This document shows, one piece after another, positions 16,410 through 25,256 of a stretch of 64,000 nucleotides of DNA. A program made the position numbers and the translations under genes. The DNA comes from Corynebacterium gallinarum (GTDB lineage Bacteria > Actinomycetota > Actinomycetes > Mycobacteriales > Mycobacteriaceae): the NCBI RefSeq assembly GCF_014837045.1, contig NZ_JACSPR010000004.1:237889-301888 (forward strand), written 5' to 3'. Under the pieces are notes generated by a model that had not been told where the DNA came from, searched no databases, and worked only from the letters and a program-made list of their open reading frames with translations. Numbering within the stretch: the stretch's first letter is position 1; every line of letters starts with the position of its first letter.

Positions 16410-17198
16410 ATGAGGAAATCAGCCGCCATCCTGATGGTCATTGGCGTGGCGCTGCTCGTGTTCGCCTTCACCGTCCCACCGTATATGCAGGGACAGGCAC
16501 GCACCCTGCCCACGGACCTGGATGTGGTGATCGTCAGTGACAGTCCCCAGGGATACACCCGGACCGAGCACCTGACCACCGCCCCCACCGAGGAGGTGGA
16601 TGAGATCGCCGTGCGGGTGGAGCAGACCGTCGAGGATCCGGAGGGTGAGGTGGTCGCTGAGGTCCTGGACCAGGTCACCCTCATCGGCCACTCCCGTTTC
16701 CCCGTGCTCGACCCCACCGCCTCCCTGACGGGGTCACAGGCGGATCATTCCGGTGAGATCCGCGAGGGCCTGCACTATTTCTTCCCCGCCAACACCCTGC
16801 GCAACTCCTACCAGTTCTACGACATCACCCTCGGCGACGCCGAACCGGTGGACTATGTCGGGCGTGAGGGCGATATCTACACCTTCCACCAGAATCGTCG
16901 TTTCCGGCCGGTGGATGACCAGATGAACTACTCGGTGGAACGCACCATTGAGGTGGAGCGGGAATCCGGGATCATCATCGGCAAGCAGGAGTCGATGATC
17001 TTCCACGAACCGGGCGGCGACCGCGAGATGGACTTCACCTACACCCAGGACACACGCGACACCCTGATGGCGCACGCGGATGAGGTGAAAACCACCCTCC
17101 TGGTGGCCGACGTGCTCGCCTTCAGCGCCAAGGTTGTGGGCCTCGTGCTCATCGGCATCGGCCTGTTCCGGACCGGGATCTTCCGAATCCGCAGGTAA
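16410..17198 (+). CDS. DUF3068 membrane protein (lipoglycan-related, Rv0227c-like)
   Basis: This 262-residue protein has an N-terminal helix (residues 5-25), a large extracytoplasmic domain and a C-terminal helix (about 230-255, VADVLAFSAKVVGLVLIGIGLF). This layout and the motifs TLPTDLDVVIVSD, EGLHYFFPANTLRNSYQFYD and YVGREGDIYTFHQ identify DUF3068. The C. glutamicum member of this locus has been linked to lipomannan maturation and lipoarabinomannan synthesis; the mechanism is unclear. ATG 16410 has AAGGGG about 8 bp upstream. It overlaps no neighbour and lies 2 bp from the next gene. Confidence 0.85.
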   Translation: MRKSAAILMVIGVALLVFAFTVPPYMQGQARTLPTDLDVVIVSDSPQGYTRTEHLTTAPTEEVDEIAVRVEQTVEDPEGEVVAEVLDQVTLIGHSRFPVLDPTASLTGSQADHSGEIREGLHYFFPANTLRNSYQFYDITLGDAEPVDYVGREGDIYTFHQNRRFRPVDDQMNYSVERTIEVERESGIIIGKQESMIFHEPGGDREMDFTYTQDTRDTLMAHADEVKTTLLVADVLAFSAKVVGLVLIGIGLFRTGIFRIRR

Positions 17199-17200
17199 TC

Positions 17201-18637
17201 ATGCCCCGAACCAGTCAGCACACCAGGCAGATTCTCCTATGGGCGTGGGTGAGCCTGCTGCTGGGGTCCCTGTTGTGGCCGCTGGCCGCACCGGGTGAGT
17301 TGCTGCTGCGCGACATGGCGGTGGTGGATGATCCCGCGCTCTCCCTCAGCGCGCTGGGTTTCGGTGATCTGCCGTCGCGCAATGCGCCACAGGATGGGGT
17401 GCTGGCGCTGCTGGGCCTTCCGGGTCTGATCCCCGTCAGCTGGGTGGTCCGGGTCCTGTTGGTGGCCGCCGGTCTGGCCGGTGCGTGGGGGGCGATGCAG
17501 CTGGGCCGCGCACAATTCGCCGCCACCACCGTGGCCCTCTACAACCCGTTCGTGGTGGAGCGTCTGCTGCAGGGCCACTGGTCGCTGGTGCTGGCGGCCT
17601 GGTTGTTGCCGCTGGTCGTGGCGTTGCGGGCGCATCCACGCGCGCAGATCGTGGCCATGTGGGCGGCGTCGCTGACCCCCACTGGTGCGGTGATCGCCGG
17701 TGTAGTGGCGGTGGTTACATCGCGTCGACGCGTCCTGACCAGTGTGTTTGTGCTGCTGGCGTGGTTACCGTGGCTGGTGCCGGCTCTGCTGAGCACACCC
17801 ACCTCGGGTGGCGCGCAGGCGTTTTCGGTGCGTGCGGAGGCCGGCGTGGGCACCATCGGCACGGTGCTGGGTCTGGGTGGGATCTGGAACGCCGGGGCGG
17901 TACCCGCGTCGCGCGAGGCGGGTTTCGCAGTGGCCGGGGTGGTGTTGTTCGTGGTGCTGCTGGCGGGTGTGCGCAACTGTCCCCCGGCACTCCTCATCCT
18001 GGGCGTGGTCGGGCTCGTCGCTGCCCTCGGCACCTGGGCGCTGCCCGGTTTCACCTCCTGGCTGGTCACCCACGTGCCCGGCGCGGGTCTGTTCCGCGAC
18101 TCCCAGAAGCTGCTCATGCTGGCCATTCCGGCCTATGTGTCCATGGCCGCCGGGCTCAACAGGCCCCTGCAGTGGGCTGCGGTGGTGCTCGCGCTGCTGC
18201 AGGTCCCGGATGCGCCACGGGAGGTGCAGGCGCTGCGACCGTCGTCAAGCAACACCGCCGAACTGGCCGAGCTCGCCGCCGGACGCGACGTCCTCATCGT
18301 CGGCGCGCCCACCCTCGTGCTTCGCGACGACGACCTGCCCGTGGTCGACCCCCGCGCCAAGGCCGTGTCGCTGGTGGAGTCCGGCGAGCTGCGTGTCGAC
18401 GGGATCATCACCGACCCACCCAGCCCCCGCTGGACCGAGGCTGTCGACGCCTGGTCCCACCGTGATCTCGACCGTCTGCGTGAGCTGGGGGTCGGCGTGG
18501 TCATCGAGGGGGAAAACGTGGTGGAGACCGGCGCCGGGCCCCAACGGGGTTGGCGTTTCCACCTCGGCCTGGGGCTGACGGTGTTCTGGTTACTACTGCC
18601 GTGGGGGCTGGTTCTTATCCGCAGGCGCCAGCGCTGA
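17201..18637 (+). CDS. Polytopic GT-C-like membrane protein (Rv0226c-like)
   Basis: This 478-residue protein has about ten membrane segments and an extracytoplasmic C-terminal domain before a last helix. The first outer loop LLLRDMAVVDDPALS and VALYNPFVVERLLQGHWSLVLAAWLLP resemble the N-terminal part of AftD-type GT-C proteins, so a polyprenyl-phosphate-sugar-dependent transferase is plausible but unproven. It follows the DUF3068 gene by 2 bp. Its 3' end overlaps the convergent glycosyltransferase gene by 45 bp. The block order (AT3, DUF3068, this gene, GT4) equals Rv0228-Rv0225 of M. tuberculosis. Confidence 0.75.
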   Translation: MPRTSQHTRQILLWAWVSLLLGSLLWPLAAPGELLLRDMAVVDDPALSLSALGFGDLPSRNAPQDGVLALLGLPGLIPVSWVVRVLLVAAGLAGAWGAMQLGRAQFAATTVALYNPFVVERLLQGHWSLVLAAWLLPLVVALRAHPRAQIVAMWAASLTPTGAVIAGVVAVVTSRRRVLTSVFVLLAWLPWLVPALLSTPTSGGAQAFSVRAEAGVGTIGTVLGLGGIWNAGAVPASREAGFAVAGVVLFVVLLAGVRNCPPALLILGVVGLVAALGTWALPGFTSWLVTHVPGAGLFRDSQKLLMLAIPAYVSMAAGLNRPLQWAAVVLALLQVPDAPREVQALRPSSSNTAELAELAAGRDVLIVGAPTLVLRDDDLPVVDPRAKAVSLVESGELRVDGIITDPPSPRWTEAVDAWSHRDLDRLRELGVGVVIEGENVVETGAGPQRGWRFHLGLGLTVFWLLLPWGLVLIRRRQR

Positions 18638-19717
18638 CAGCAGTTCCTCAAACTGCTCACCCGCGGTGTCCCAGGAGAAGGAGCCGGCCCGCTCGGCGGC
18701 GCGCCGGCCGAGGTCGGTGCGGAAGGGGGCGTCGATAAGCAGGCGCCGTACCGCGGCGATCAGCTCGGCCTTGGAGTCGACCAGCACCCCGGTCCGGCCG
18801 TCGATGATGGAATCGCGCAGGCCACCGGAACTGCGGTACCCGATGGTGGGCACGCCGTGCTGGGCGGCCTCCACCACCGCCAGACCCCACCCCTCCTTCC
18901 GGGAGGGCATGAGGTGGATCACCGCGCGGCGCAACAGGGCATGCTTATGGTCCTCGGCGACCTGGCCGTGGAAGGTGATGCGGTCCTCCACACCCAGCTC
19001 ATGGGCATACTCCCGCAACTGGTCCTCCCACCAGCCACTGCCCACCACATCCAGGTGGATACCCTCGACCGCGGCCACCACATCCATCGCATGCTCAATC
19101 TGCTTATGGGGCACCAGGCGCGACAGGGTGACCAGATGGATGCCACCCTCATCCAGGCGCGGAATATGTTCGGGGACCGGATCCAACCCATTGCGGATCA
19201 GATGGATACGCCCGGCATCCACCCCCAGTTCCACCAGCTCATCGCGGCTGGGCACCGACACCGTGACATACGGTGCCGACCGGTACGCCCGCGGTGCCAC
19301 CCGGCTTTCCAGGAACCACCCCACCGGCGCCAGGAGCTTGCCGACGACCGGCCACTGCTCCCGATGACAATGGTGCGTGAGCAGGACCGTCGGCTTCCCG
19401 GAGAAGAACCGCCCGAAGAACGGGATGCCGTTCTGGGTATCCACCACCACATCCACCCCACGGAAGGTCCCCAGGCCCACCCGGCCCAGCATCATGGCCA
19501 CCCACGCCTTCGGATAGACCGTGAACTTCCCCCCGCTGAGGGAATAACGCACCCCATTGCGCACGGTACGACGCGGCGCATCGGTATGCCCCGCCGTGCG
19601 GTAGACCACCTCATGGCCCTGCCTGGCCAGGTACTCCCCCACCCGTTCCAGGTAGCGTTCACTACCGCCACCCTGGGGATGGGTGGATTCACGCCAGCAC
19701 AGCAGAAGGATCTTCAT
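18593..19717 (-). CDS. GT4-family glycosyltransferase (Rv0225-like)
   Basis: This 374-residue cytoplasmic GT-B enzyme starts MKILLLCWRESTHPQGGGSERY, whose glycine-rich loop binds the nucleotide sugar. It carries the C-terminal nucleotide-binding half with THPQGG, LVTLSRLVPHKQIEHAMDVV and the retaining-GT4 signature PSRKEGWGLAVVEAAQHGVPTIGY (E-x7-E). Donor and acceptor are unknown; membership of the Rv0224c-Rv0228 block suggests envelope glycolipid or lipoglycan work. It converges with, and overlaps, the upstream polytopic protein gene. The leader contains the CATATG array. Confidence 0.85.
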   Translation of the reverse strand: MKILLLCWRESTHPQGGGSERYLERVGEYLARQGHEVVYRTAGHTDAPRRTVRNGVRYSLSGGKFTVYPKAWVAMMLGRVGLGTFRGVDVVVDTQNGIPFFGRFFSGKPTVLLTHHCHREQWPVVGKLLAPVGWFLESRVAPRAYRSAPYVTVSVPSRDELVELGVDAGRIHLIRNGLDPVPEHIPRLDEGGIHLVTLSRLVPHKQIEHAMDVVAAVEGIHLDVVGSGWWEDQLREYAHELGVEDRITFHGQVAEDHKHALLRRAVIHLMPSRKEGWGLAVVEAAQHGVPTIGYRSSGGLRDSIIDGRTGVLVDSKAELIAAVRRLLIDAPFRTDLGRRAAERAGSFSWDTAGEQFEELLSALAPADKNQPPRQ

Positions 19718-19790
19718 AGGGTTATCCAGCTTAGTTCCGTGGTGGGGGTGCGGGAAATCTGCGTGGAAACACTACAGTTGTCCCGCATCT

Positions 19791-19866
19791 CATATGAACA
19801 ATCCAACTCTTCATATGGACTTTTTTCTTTCATATGAGGCCGGGATTTGCATATGAGGTTCATATG
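19791..19866. promoter_or_regulatory. Array of five CATATG sites between divergent genes
   Basis: CATATG occurs at 19791, 19812, 19831, 19850 and 19861, four times followed by A (CATATGA). Start-to-start distances are 21, 19, 19 and 11 bp, close to two, two, two and one helical turns, so all sites face nearly the same side of the helix. The array sits in the 234-bp gap between the GT4 gene and the DUF421 gene. It looks like a multi-site operator or a localised AT-rich control region. Confidence 0.65.
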
Positions 19867-19951
19867 AGGCGGGCGATACCCACGACATCGGGGCAACGGT
19901 AGCCTGGGGCCACAATCCAACTATCCAGTGACCATGTCGGGAGGTCCTCAC

Positions 19952-20470
19952 ATGTGGTTCGATTCCTGGGATGATGTGGTGCGCATTGTCCTGGTCGGGG
20001 CGGCGTCCTACACCGCCCTGGTCATATTGCTCCGGCTCGCCGGCAAACGCACCCTGAGCCAGCTCAATGCCTTTGATTTCGTGGTCACGGTTGCGCTGGG
20101 TTCGATCCTGGCATCGGTGCTGCTCGATTCCACCCTCTCCTTCACCGAGGGTGTCACGGCGCTGGCACTGTTGGGGGGTCTGCAGTTCAGCATGGCCTCC
20201 ATCTCATCCCGGTGGCCACGCACCCGAAATATCATCACCGCCGATCCGGTGTTGTTGCTGGCCAACGGTCAGATCAGGCATGAGGCGATGCGACGCAACC
20301 GGTTGACCGAATCCGAGATCAGGCAGGCTGTCCGCTCCTCGGGTGGCGGGGATTTATCCCAGATCAGGGCGGTGGTGTTGGAGTCCAACGGCAAGATCAG
20401 TGTGATCACCAACGGCCAGTTCGGAAACGGCTCCGCACTGCAGGACGTGCTGGGCAACGAAGATCTTTAA
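19952..20470 (+). CDS. DUF421/YetF-like membrane protein
   Basis: This 172-residue protein starts at ATG 19952, preceded by GGGAGG at 19939-19944; an upstream GTG at 19928 has no such site. Two or three N-terminal membrane helices (VRIVLVGAASYTALVILLRL, FDFVVTVALGSILASVLL) are followed by the YetF-like cytoplasmic domain, with RLAGKRTLSQLNAFDFVVTVALGS and the RNRLTESEIRQAVR and VVLESNGKISVI motifs. Family function is not established. It is inserted between the Rv0225-like and Rv0224c-like genes. Confidence 0.85.
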   Translation: MWFDSWDDVVRIVLVGAASYTALVILLRLAGKRTLSQLNAFDFVVTVALGSILASVLLDSTLSFTEGVTALALLGGLQFSMASISSRWPRTRNIITADPVLLLANGQIRHEAMRRNRLTESEIRQAVRSSGGGDLSQIRAVVLESNGKISVITNGQFGNGSALQDVLGNEDL

Positions 20471-20526
20471 CTGGCGGTGCGACCTGGTGCTGACCCGGGT
20501 GGGGGCACCGCGCCATAATAGGGACC

Positions 20527-21153
20527 ATGACATCATCAGGTGCCCAGAATTTCTCGCGACCGGATAATCCCGCCACCACCATCACCCTGTTCTCACCGAC
20601 CGGGCTGAGCCCCACCCAGGTGCGCGCCACCCTGGTGGACCTGGCCAGGGAGGACCAGATTACGTTCCTCGACGACATCGACGCCGGTTTCGTCGCCACG
20701 GCTGCCAACGTCACGGTCACCGTGGAGGATTACCTGATCAATGATGCCCTGGGGTGGCTCGATGATGTGGCCCTGGCAGAGGGCCTGGGCATGCTCCACG
20801 GGGATCAGCCCCTGCGGTTCGGTGATGAGGATGTGGACTTCACCATCAAGATGCGCGGGGATGATGATGCCCGCATCGGTGTCTCCCGCCTCGGCCTGGA
20901 ACCCCTGATGAAGGCGATGCGTGATGATGAGGATTTCATCGTCATCACCCGCTTCGACGTGGAGGACCCGGCAGATGAATCCCACTTCATCCAGGCCCGC
21001 AGCTTCACGGAGCTCGATGGCTGGACCATGGAATACGCCGAGGGCGGCACCGAGCACAAGACAATCGTCGCCGATGTCGACCAGGCCATCAACACCATCC
21101 TGCGCTGGATGAACCATGAGGACATCAGCGATCTTGACTGGACCCGCAGTTGA
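20527..21153 (+). CDS. Uncharacterised acidic cytoplasmic protein
   Basis: This 208-residue soluble protein is strongly acidic, with no signal or membrane segment. Visible elements are a possible winged-helix-like start (FSPTGLSPTQVRATLVDLAREDQITFLDDIDAGFVATA) and a beta-rich half. I do not recognise the family. Its TGA overlaps the TTG start of the methyltransferase gene (TTGA), so the two are probably translated together. A link to the methyltransferase's substrate is inference only. Confidence 0.7.
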   Translation: MTSSGAQNFSRPDNPATTITLFSPTGLSPTQVRATLVDLAREDQITFLDDIDAGFVATAANVTVTVEDYLINDALGWLDDVALAEGLGMLHGDQPLRFGDEDVDFTIKMRGDDDARIGVSRLGLEPLMKAMRDDEDFIVITRFDVEDPADESHFIQARSFTELDGWTMEYAEGGTEHKTIVADVDQAINTILRWMNHEDISDLDWTRS

Positions 21154-21923
21154 GACTGCCCCGTACACGCCGCTTCGCCACCCTCCGGCGCGCCGTCGGC
21201 CTGCTGCGTGATTTCCGCTTCGAGCAGACGCGGCCCGACATCTTCTACGGCAACCTCGCCACGGACACCGCCGAGCTTGTCGACGCCCTCCTCACCGACA
21301 TCCGTGGCACCTCCGGGACATCAGCCCTCAACGGTCAGCTGATCCTCGATGTCGGCGGCGGGCCCGGCTATTTCGCCGAATCCTTCCATAAGCGGGGTGC
21401 GACCTACCTGTCCGTGGAACCGGATGTGGGTGAGATGTCGGCGGCCGGCATCGATGTCGCAGGGTCGGTGCGGGGATCCGGGATGGATCTGCCCTTCCTG
21501 GATGAGATTTTCGATGTGGTGTATTCCAGCAACGTTGCCGAACACGTCGACAAGCCCTGGCGCATGGGGGAGGAGATGCTGCGCGTCGCCCGCCCCGGGG
21601 GCGTGGTGATCCTGAGCTACACCATCTGGCTGGGCCCCTTCGGTGGACATGAGACCGGGTTGTGGGAGCACTACGTCGGCGGGCACTTCGCCCGACGACG
21701 CTATGAGCATAAACATGGGCATCCGCCGAAGAATGTCTTCGGGGAGTCCCTGTTCAATGTCTCCTGCGCTGAGGGCCTGACCTGGGGGCGTGAGGTGGAC
21801 GGTGCCCGCCTGATCGCCGCCCTGCCCCGATACCACCCGGCGTGGGCATGGTGGATGGTGAAGGTGCCGGTACTGCGGGAATTCCTGGTGAGCAATCTGG
21901 TGCTGGTGCTGGAGAAGACATAG
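21150..21923 (+). CDS. SAM-dependent methyltransferase, class I (Rv0224c-like)
   Basis: This protein of about 257 residues has the Rossmann SAM site LILDVGGGPGYFAESF (motif I) at about residues 65-80, then YLSVEPD (motif II acidic end) and DEIFDVVYSSNVAEHV (motif IV). A C-terminal hydrophobic segment (WAWWMVKVPVLREFLVSNLVLVL) could touch the membrane. The acceptor is unknown; the syntenic Rv0224c is also uncharacterised. Start TTG 21150 overlaps the previous stop. A strong bidirectional terminator follows the stop codon by 2 bp. Confidence 0.85.
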   Translation: MRLPRTRRFATLRRAVGLLRDFRFEQTRPDIFYGNLATDTAELVDALLTDIRGTSGTSALNGQLILDVGGGPGYFAESFHKRGATYLSVEPDVGEMSAAGIDVAGSVRGSGMDLPFLDEIFDVVYSSNVAEHVDKPWRMGEEMLRVARPGGVVILSYTIWLGPFGGHETGLWEHYVGGHFARRRYEHKHGHPPKNVFGESLFNVSCAEGLTWGREVDGARLIAALPRYHPAWAWWMVKVPVLREFLVSNLVLVLEKT

Positions 21924-21924
21924 A

Positions 21925-21960
21925 AAAAGCGCAGCGACCTGCGGGAGGTGCTGCGCTTTT
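21925..21960. terminator. Bidirectional terminator between methyltransferase and proP
   Basis: A perfect 11-bp inverted repeat, AAAAGCGCAGC (21925-21935) and GCTGCGCTTTT (21950-21960), has a 14-bp loop. The flanking A and T runs make it usable from both sides, for the plus-strand methyltransferase gene and the minus-strand transporter gene. Confidence 0.9.
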
Positions 21961-21967
21961 ATCCGGG

Positions 21968-23473
21968 TCAGACGCGGGCAGGTTCCGGAACGCGGTTTTC
22001 CGGGAACGGCATCTGCTCAATGACGATGAGGGGATCGCGATCCTGGTTGGCCACGATCTCCTTGGCCTCCTGCTTGGTCTCCACGGTGGGGAAGGAACCG
22101 AGCAGCGGGCGTTTGGCGGTCTCCGGCATGAACAGCAGGGCGATCGCCGCGACAGCGGAGAATGCCATGATGTAGAGCGCCGGGACGATATCCAGGCCGG
22201 TCCGTTGCAGCAGGAACTGGGTGATCAACGGGGTGGTGCCACCGAAGAGTGACACCGCCAGGTTGTAGGAGATACCCATCCCGGAGAAACGCGAGGCGGT
22301 GGGGAACATCGCGGGGATCGCAGAGGCTGACAGAGAGACATAGGTACCGGTGGACACCGCCACGATGCACAGGGCGATCACGACTCCCCACAGGGTGCCG
22401 GTGTTCATGATCATGAAGGCCGGGACCATCATCACCAGAGTGAACACCACGGCGAACCAGTAGACCGGTTTGCGGCCCACACGATCCGAGATCCTCCCCA
22501 CCACAGGCAGACACAGCGCCATGACGATGAGTACCGGAACAGTGACCATCGCAGCGGATGCCGAGTGCATCCCGATGTGGGTTTCCAGGTAGACCGGCAT
22601 GTAACTGGTCAGCGCATAACCGGCGGTGTTGGCGGCCGCGGCGATCGCAATGGCGATGAGCAGGGGGCGCCAGTGGTGGCGCACCACACCGAGCAGGCCC
22701 AGACGGGAGTACGGATCCTCCGGATTCTCGGCTTGAACATCCGCGTCCTCACCCTGGTTCTCGAAGGCGGGCGTCTCCGGGATACGGGTGCGGAGGTAGA
22801 CGGCGATGATGCCGAGTGGGATGGCGGTGAGGAAGGGAATGCGCCATCCGAAGTCCTCCATGGCGGTGGGACCCCAGAAGTGGGTAGTCACCCAGGTGGT
22901 GACGGCCACGACGGTGGCTCCGGCGGCGAAGCCGGTGTAGGACCCCAGGTCCAGGAAGGAGCTGTAGTAGCCACGGCGACGGTCCGGGGAGAACTCGGAG
23001 ACGTAGGTGGTGGCTCCGGCGTATTCACCGCCGGTGGAAAAACCCTGGAAGAGTTTGAGCGCATAGAGCAGGATCAGTGCCCAGCCACCGATGCTGGCAG
23101 CAGTGGGGAGCAGACCGATCAGGGCGGTGGCAATGGCCATCATCGCCATGGTGACATAGAGGACCTTCTGTCGGCCGATCTTGTCACCGAGTGGCCCGAG
23201 GACAATTCCCCCCAGTGGGCGGACCAGGTAGCTGACGGCGAAACCGAACATCACAGCCAGAAGCTGCCATTCAGTCGGAAGTCCCTGGGTGAAGACAGCG
23301 GTCATGGTGACGGTGAGATAACCGTAGATACCGAAGTCGTACCACTCCATGAAGTTTCCGACGACGGTGCCGCCAATGGCGGGCTTCAACTTCTTCGGGG
23401 GTACCACGTTGACGTCATCGACAGTCAGACGGGGTTTGTTTTCAGTTTTGTTGTGAAATTTTATGGGGCTCAC
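21968..23473 (-). CDS. proP: MHS-family osmolyte/proton symporter ProP
   Basis: This 501-residue transporter of the metabolite:H+ symporter branch of the MFS has twelve helices. It closely resembles C. glutamicum ProP, the osmotically activated proline/ectoine carrier: RLTVDDVNVVPPKKLKPAI, VVGNFMEWYDFGIYGYLTVTM, FLVRPLGG-type loop VSYLVRPLGGIVLGPLGDK, GFSTGGEYAGATTYVSEF and the C-terminal LLGSFPTVETKQEA. Length and tail match that carrier. Start is GTG 23471-23473 with GAGAGG about 10 bp upstream. Expression is likely osmotic, but I see no defined site in the leader. Confidence 0.85.
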   Translation of the reverse strand: MSPIKFHNKTENKPRLTVDDVNVVPPKKLKPAIGGTVVGNFMEWYDFGIYGYLTVTMTAVFTQGLPTEWQLLAVMFGFAVSYLVRPLGGIVLGPLGDKIGRQKVLYVTMAMMAIATALIGLLPTAASIGGWALILLYALKLFQGFSTGGEYAGATTYVSEFSPDRRRGYYSSFLDLGSYTGFAAGATVVAVTTWVTTHFWGPTAMEDFGWRIPFLTAIPLGIIAVYLRTRIPETPAFENQGEDADVQAENPEDPYSRLGLLGVVRHHWRPLLIAIAIAAAANTAGYALTSYMPVYLETHIGMHSASAAMVTVPVLIVMALCLPVVGRISDRVGRKPVYWFAVVFTLVMMVPAFMIMNTGTLWGVVIALCIVAVSTGTYVSLSASAIPAMFPTASRFSGMGISYNLAVSLFGGTTPLITQFLLQRTGLDIVPALYIMAFSAVAAIALLFMPETAKRPLLGSFPTVETKQEAKEIVANQDRDPLIVIEQMPFPENRVPEPARV

Positions 23474-23908
23474 GAGCTAATGCCTCTCGTGTCGTTCGCG
23501 GCAGATGATTCATAGGAATCACCTCTTCTTTCAAACGGAGTCCTGTTGGTACTTACCTTCCTTGCGCGATCCGGTTCCGGGGGATATCCCCGGCTCCCAG
23601 CCGAACCGCAGCGACCTTGAAGACCATACGTGCACCTCATGGGCCTGTCCCAATTGCTGCCCCTGGTTTTCCACTCCCCGGACAGAGATATAACACTGTC
23701 TCGCTGGCATTCTGGGAATTAGGTCACATTTTGATAAACCAACTTAATGGGCCCGCAATAAAGGGTTGTCGCGCCGCCCTTCGCCGGCCCCTGCACAAAA
23801 GGAAGGGGTGGGAAGTGCTGCCCATTTACCACCCCCACCAATGAACCCCTGAGAGCGTAAATCTCATTTCAGGGGGTGGTCCTGCCCCTCCCACCGCACA
23901 TGCAAAAC
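23474..23908. other. Intergenic region upstream of proP
   Basis: This gap of about 435 bp holds the proP leader and promoter zone (AT-rich around 23690-23760) and then lower-complexity sequence up to the terminator at 23909. I see no frame with a credible ribosome-binding site and no RNA gene. Confidence 0.45.
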
Positions 23909-23947
23909 GGGCCCTGCCTGACCCATTTAGTGGGTCAGGCAGGGCCC
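23909..23947 (-). terminator. Terminator of the PRC-barrel/DUF2382 gene
   Basis: A perfect 17-bp stem (GGGCCCTGCCTGACCCA and its complement) closes a 5-bp loop at 23926-23930. In the minus direction it is followed by CGTTTTGC. It lies 19 bp after the stop codon. Confidence 0.92.
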
Positions 23948-23965
23948 GAGATGGAAAGCGGGGAT

Positions 23966-24826
23966 TTAACGACGGGGCAGGTCGGTCTCCCCATCGCGAC
24001 CACGGGTGATGTCACCATCGACGTCGATCTCCTCGCGGGCGACATCCTCGCTGACGACCTCGGTATCGCGGACGGTTTCCTTCTCGAGGCGAACCTCCTC
24101 AACCGGGACGGTCTCCTTGTTGACCACGACGCGCTCCTCGGAGAGGGTGACAGACGCCTCCTCATCGTGGAGTTCGCCACCACGGTGGGCAGCTGCGGCA
24201 TCAGGGTCGATCGGAGTGCGCTCCACGCGGACCTCTTCACGCTGAACCGGGACCTCGACGGTCTCGGTGTCGTGAACGACGTACTTGCGCAGACGTACCT
24301 GGCCAGCGCTGACACGCTCCTTGTCCACATTGAGACGCTCCTCGGAGCGGGTGATGGAGTCACCGTTAGTGTGGGTTGCGGTATCGACGGCATCAGCGGC
24401 ATCGACACGGTCGCGGTCATGAACTGCACCACCGGCACCGGCGGCGCCACCCGCAAAGCCTGCGGTGCCACGCTGGTGGTCACGGATATCAGACTCGTAG
24501 GTCTCGATATTGTCAGTACCTTCAAGGCCGTAGTGGCGGTAGATGGTCTGCTGGTCACTCTCGGAGAGGTGCTCATCGGAGTGGAAGTCCGGCGCGTCGG
24601 AGATGCGGTCCTTGGTGAAGGCCAGGCGCAGCTCCTCACCGGCGAGCTGGTGACCACGAAGTGGTACCACGCTTGAGCTCATGCCGAAGAGACCATGGCC
24701 GACCTCGACGAAGTCGGGCTGACCGCTGGCATCGTTGATATAAACTTCCTTGACAGAACCCAGCTTGTCGCCGTTCCTGTCGTAGGCGGTTGCATTGGCG
24801 AGATCGTGAATGTTGCGCTGAACCAT
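23966..24826 (-). CDS. PRC-barrel and DUF2382 protein, stress-associated
   Basis: This 286-residue protein carries an N-terminal PRC-barrel (about residues 5-75: ATAYDRNGDKLGSVKEVYIN, FGMSSSVVPL). A linker with GIETYESD-like and Gly-rich segments follows. The C-terminal DUF2382 part (about 160-265) has pairs of repeated charged motifs, ITRSEERLNVDKERVSAGQVRLRKYVV and VTLSEERVVVNKETVPVEEVRLEKETV. Such proteins occur in desiccation- and radiation-tolerant bacteria and are often stress-induced; their biochemical role is unknown. Start ATG has a strong AAGGAG (in AAAAGGAGCTTTTC). Confidence 0.85.
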   Translation of the reverse strand: MVQRNIHDLANATAYDRNGDKLGSVKEVYINDASGQPDFVEVGHGLFGMSSSVVPLRGHQLAGEELRLAFTKDRISDAPDFHSDEHLSESDQQTIYRHYGLEGTDNIETYESDIRDHQRGTAGFAGGAAGAGGAVHDRDRVDAADAVDTATHTNGDSITRSEERLNVDKERVSAGQVRLRKYVVHDTETVEVPVQREEVRVERTPIDPDAAAAHRGGELHDEEASVTLSEERVVVNKETVPVEEVRLEKETVRDTEVVSEDVAREEIDVDGDITRGRDGETDLPRR

Positions 24827-25256
24827 GAAAAGCTCCTTTTCGTGTTCGTTTCATTCACCCAGGCCATGAGGTAACTGGTGGACTACTGCCCGTGAACCTC
24901 TGGGCTCTCAGCCTGGATGCTTACGAGGCCCAGTGTAGGGATGAATATCAACCTGTGTGTGACGCCCACCACATTCCCAGATCCTTGTCACTTTGCATTC
25001 AGAAAGCATTCAGAAAGCCTGCAGTACCTTTTCAACGCCCACCGCCCCGGGACTCCCGAGAACTATGCTCGGAAAACAATATGAATGCGCTGCTCATCAC
25101 GCATCGCGCCCCCAAGGAAAACCCCGGGAAAGCGCGATTCACTCAACCACTCCCCGCTCTGAACATTCAGCATTTTCCAGGATGAATATTTTTCCCTCCG
25201 GCTGTAGGGGATGTCGCATTTGGCCGGATGGGCGCCGGAACGCCCCCTTAAAAACA
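24827..25256. other. Intergenic region between pck and the DUF2382 gene
   Basis: This gap holds the DUF2382 leader and, at its pck end, the pck terminator (listed separately). A direct repeat GCATTCAGAAA occurs at 24995-25005 and 25006-25016, within the likely promoter zone. I see no gene in it. Confidence 0.45.
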
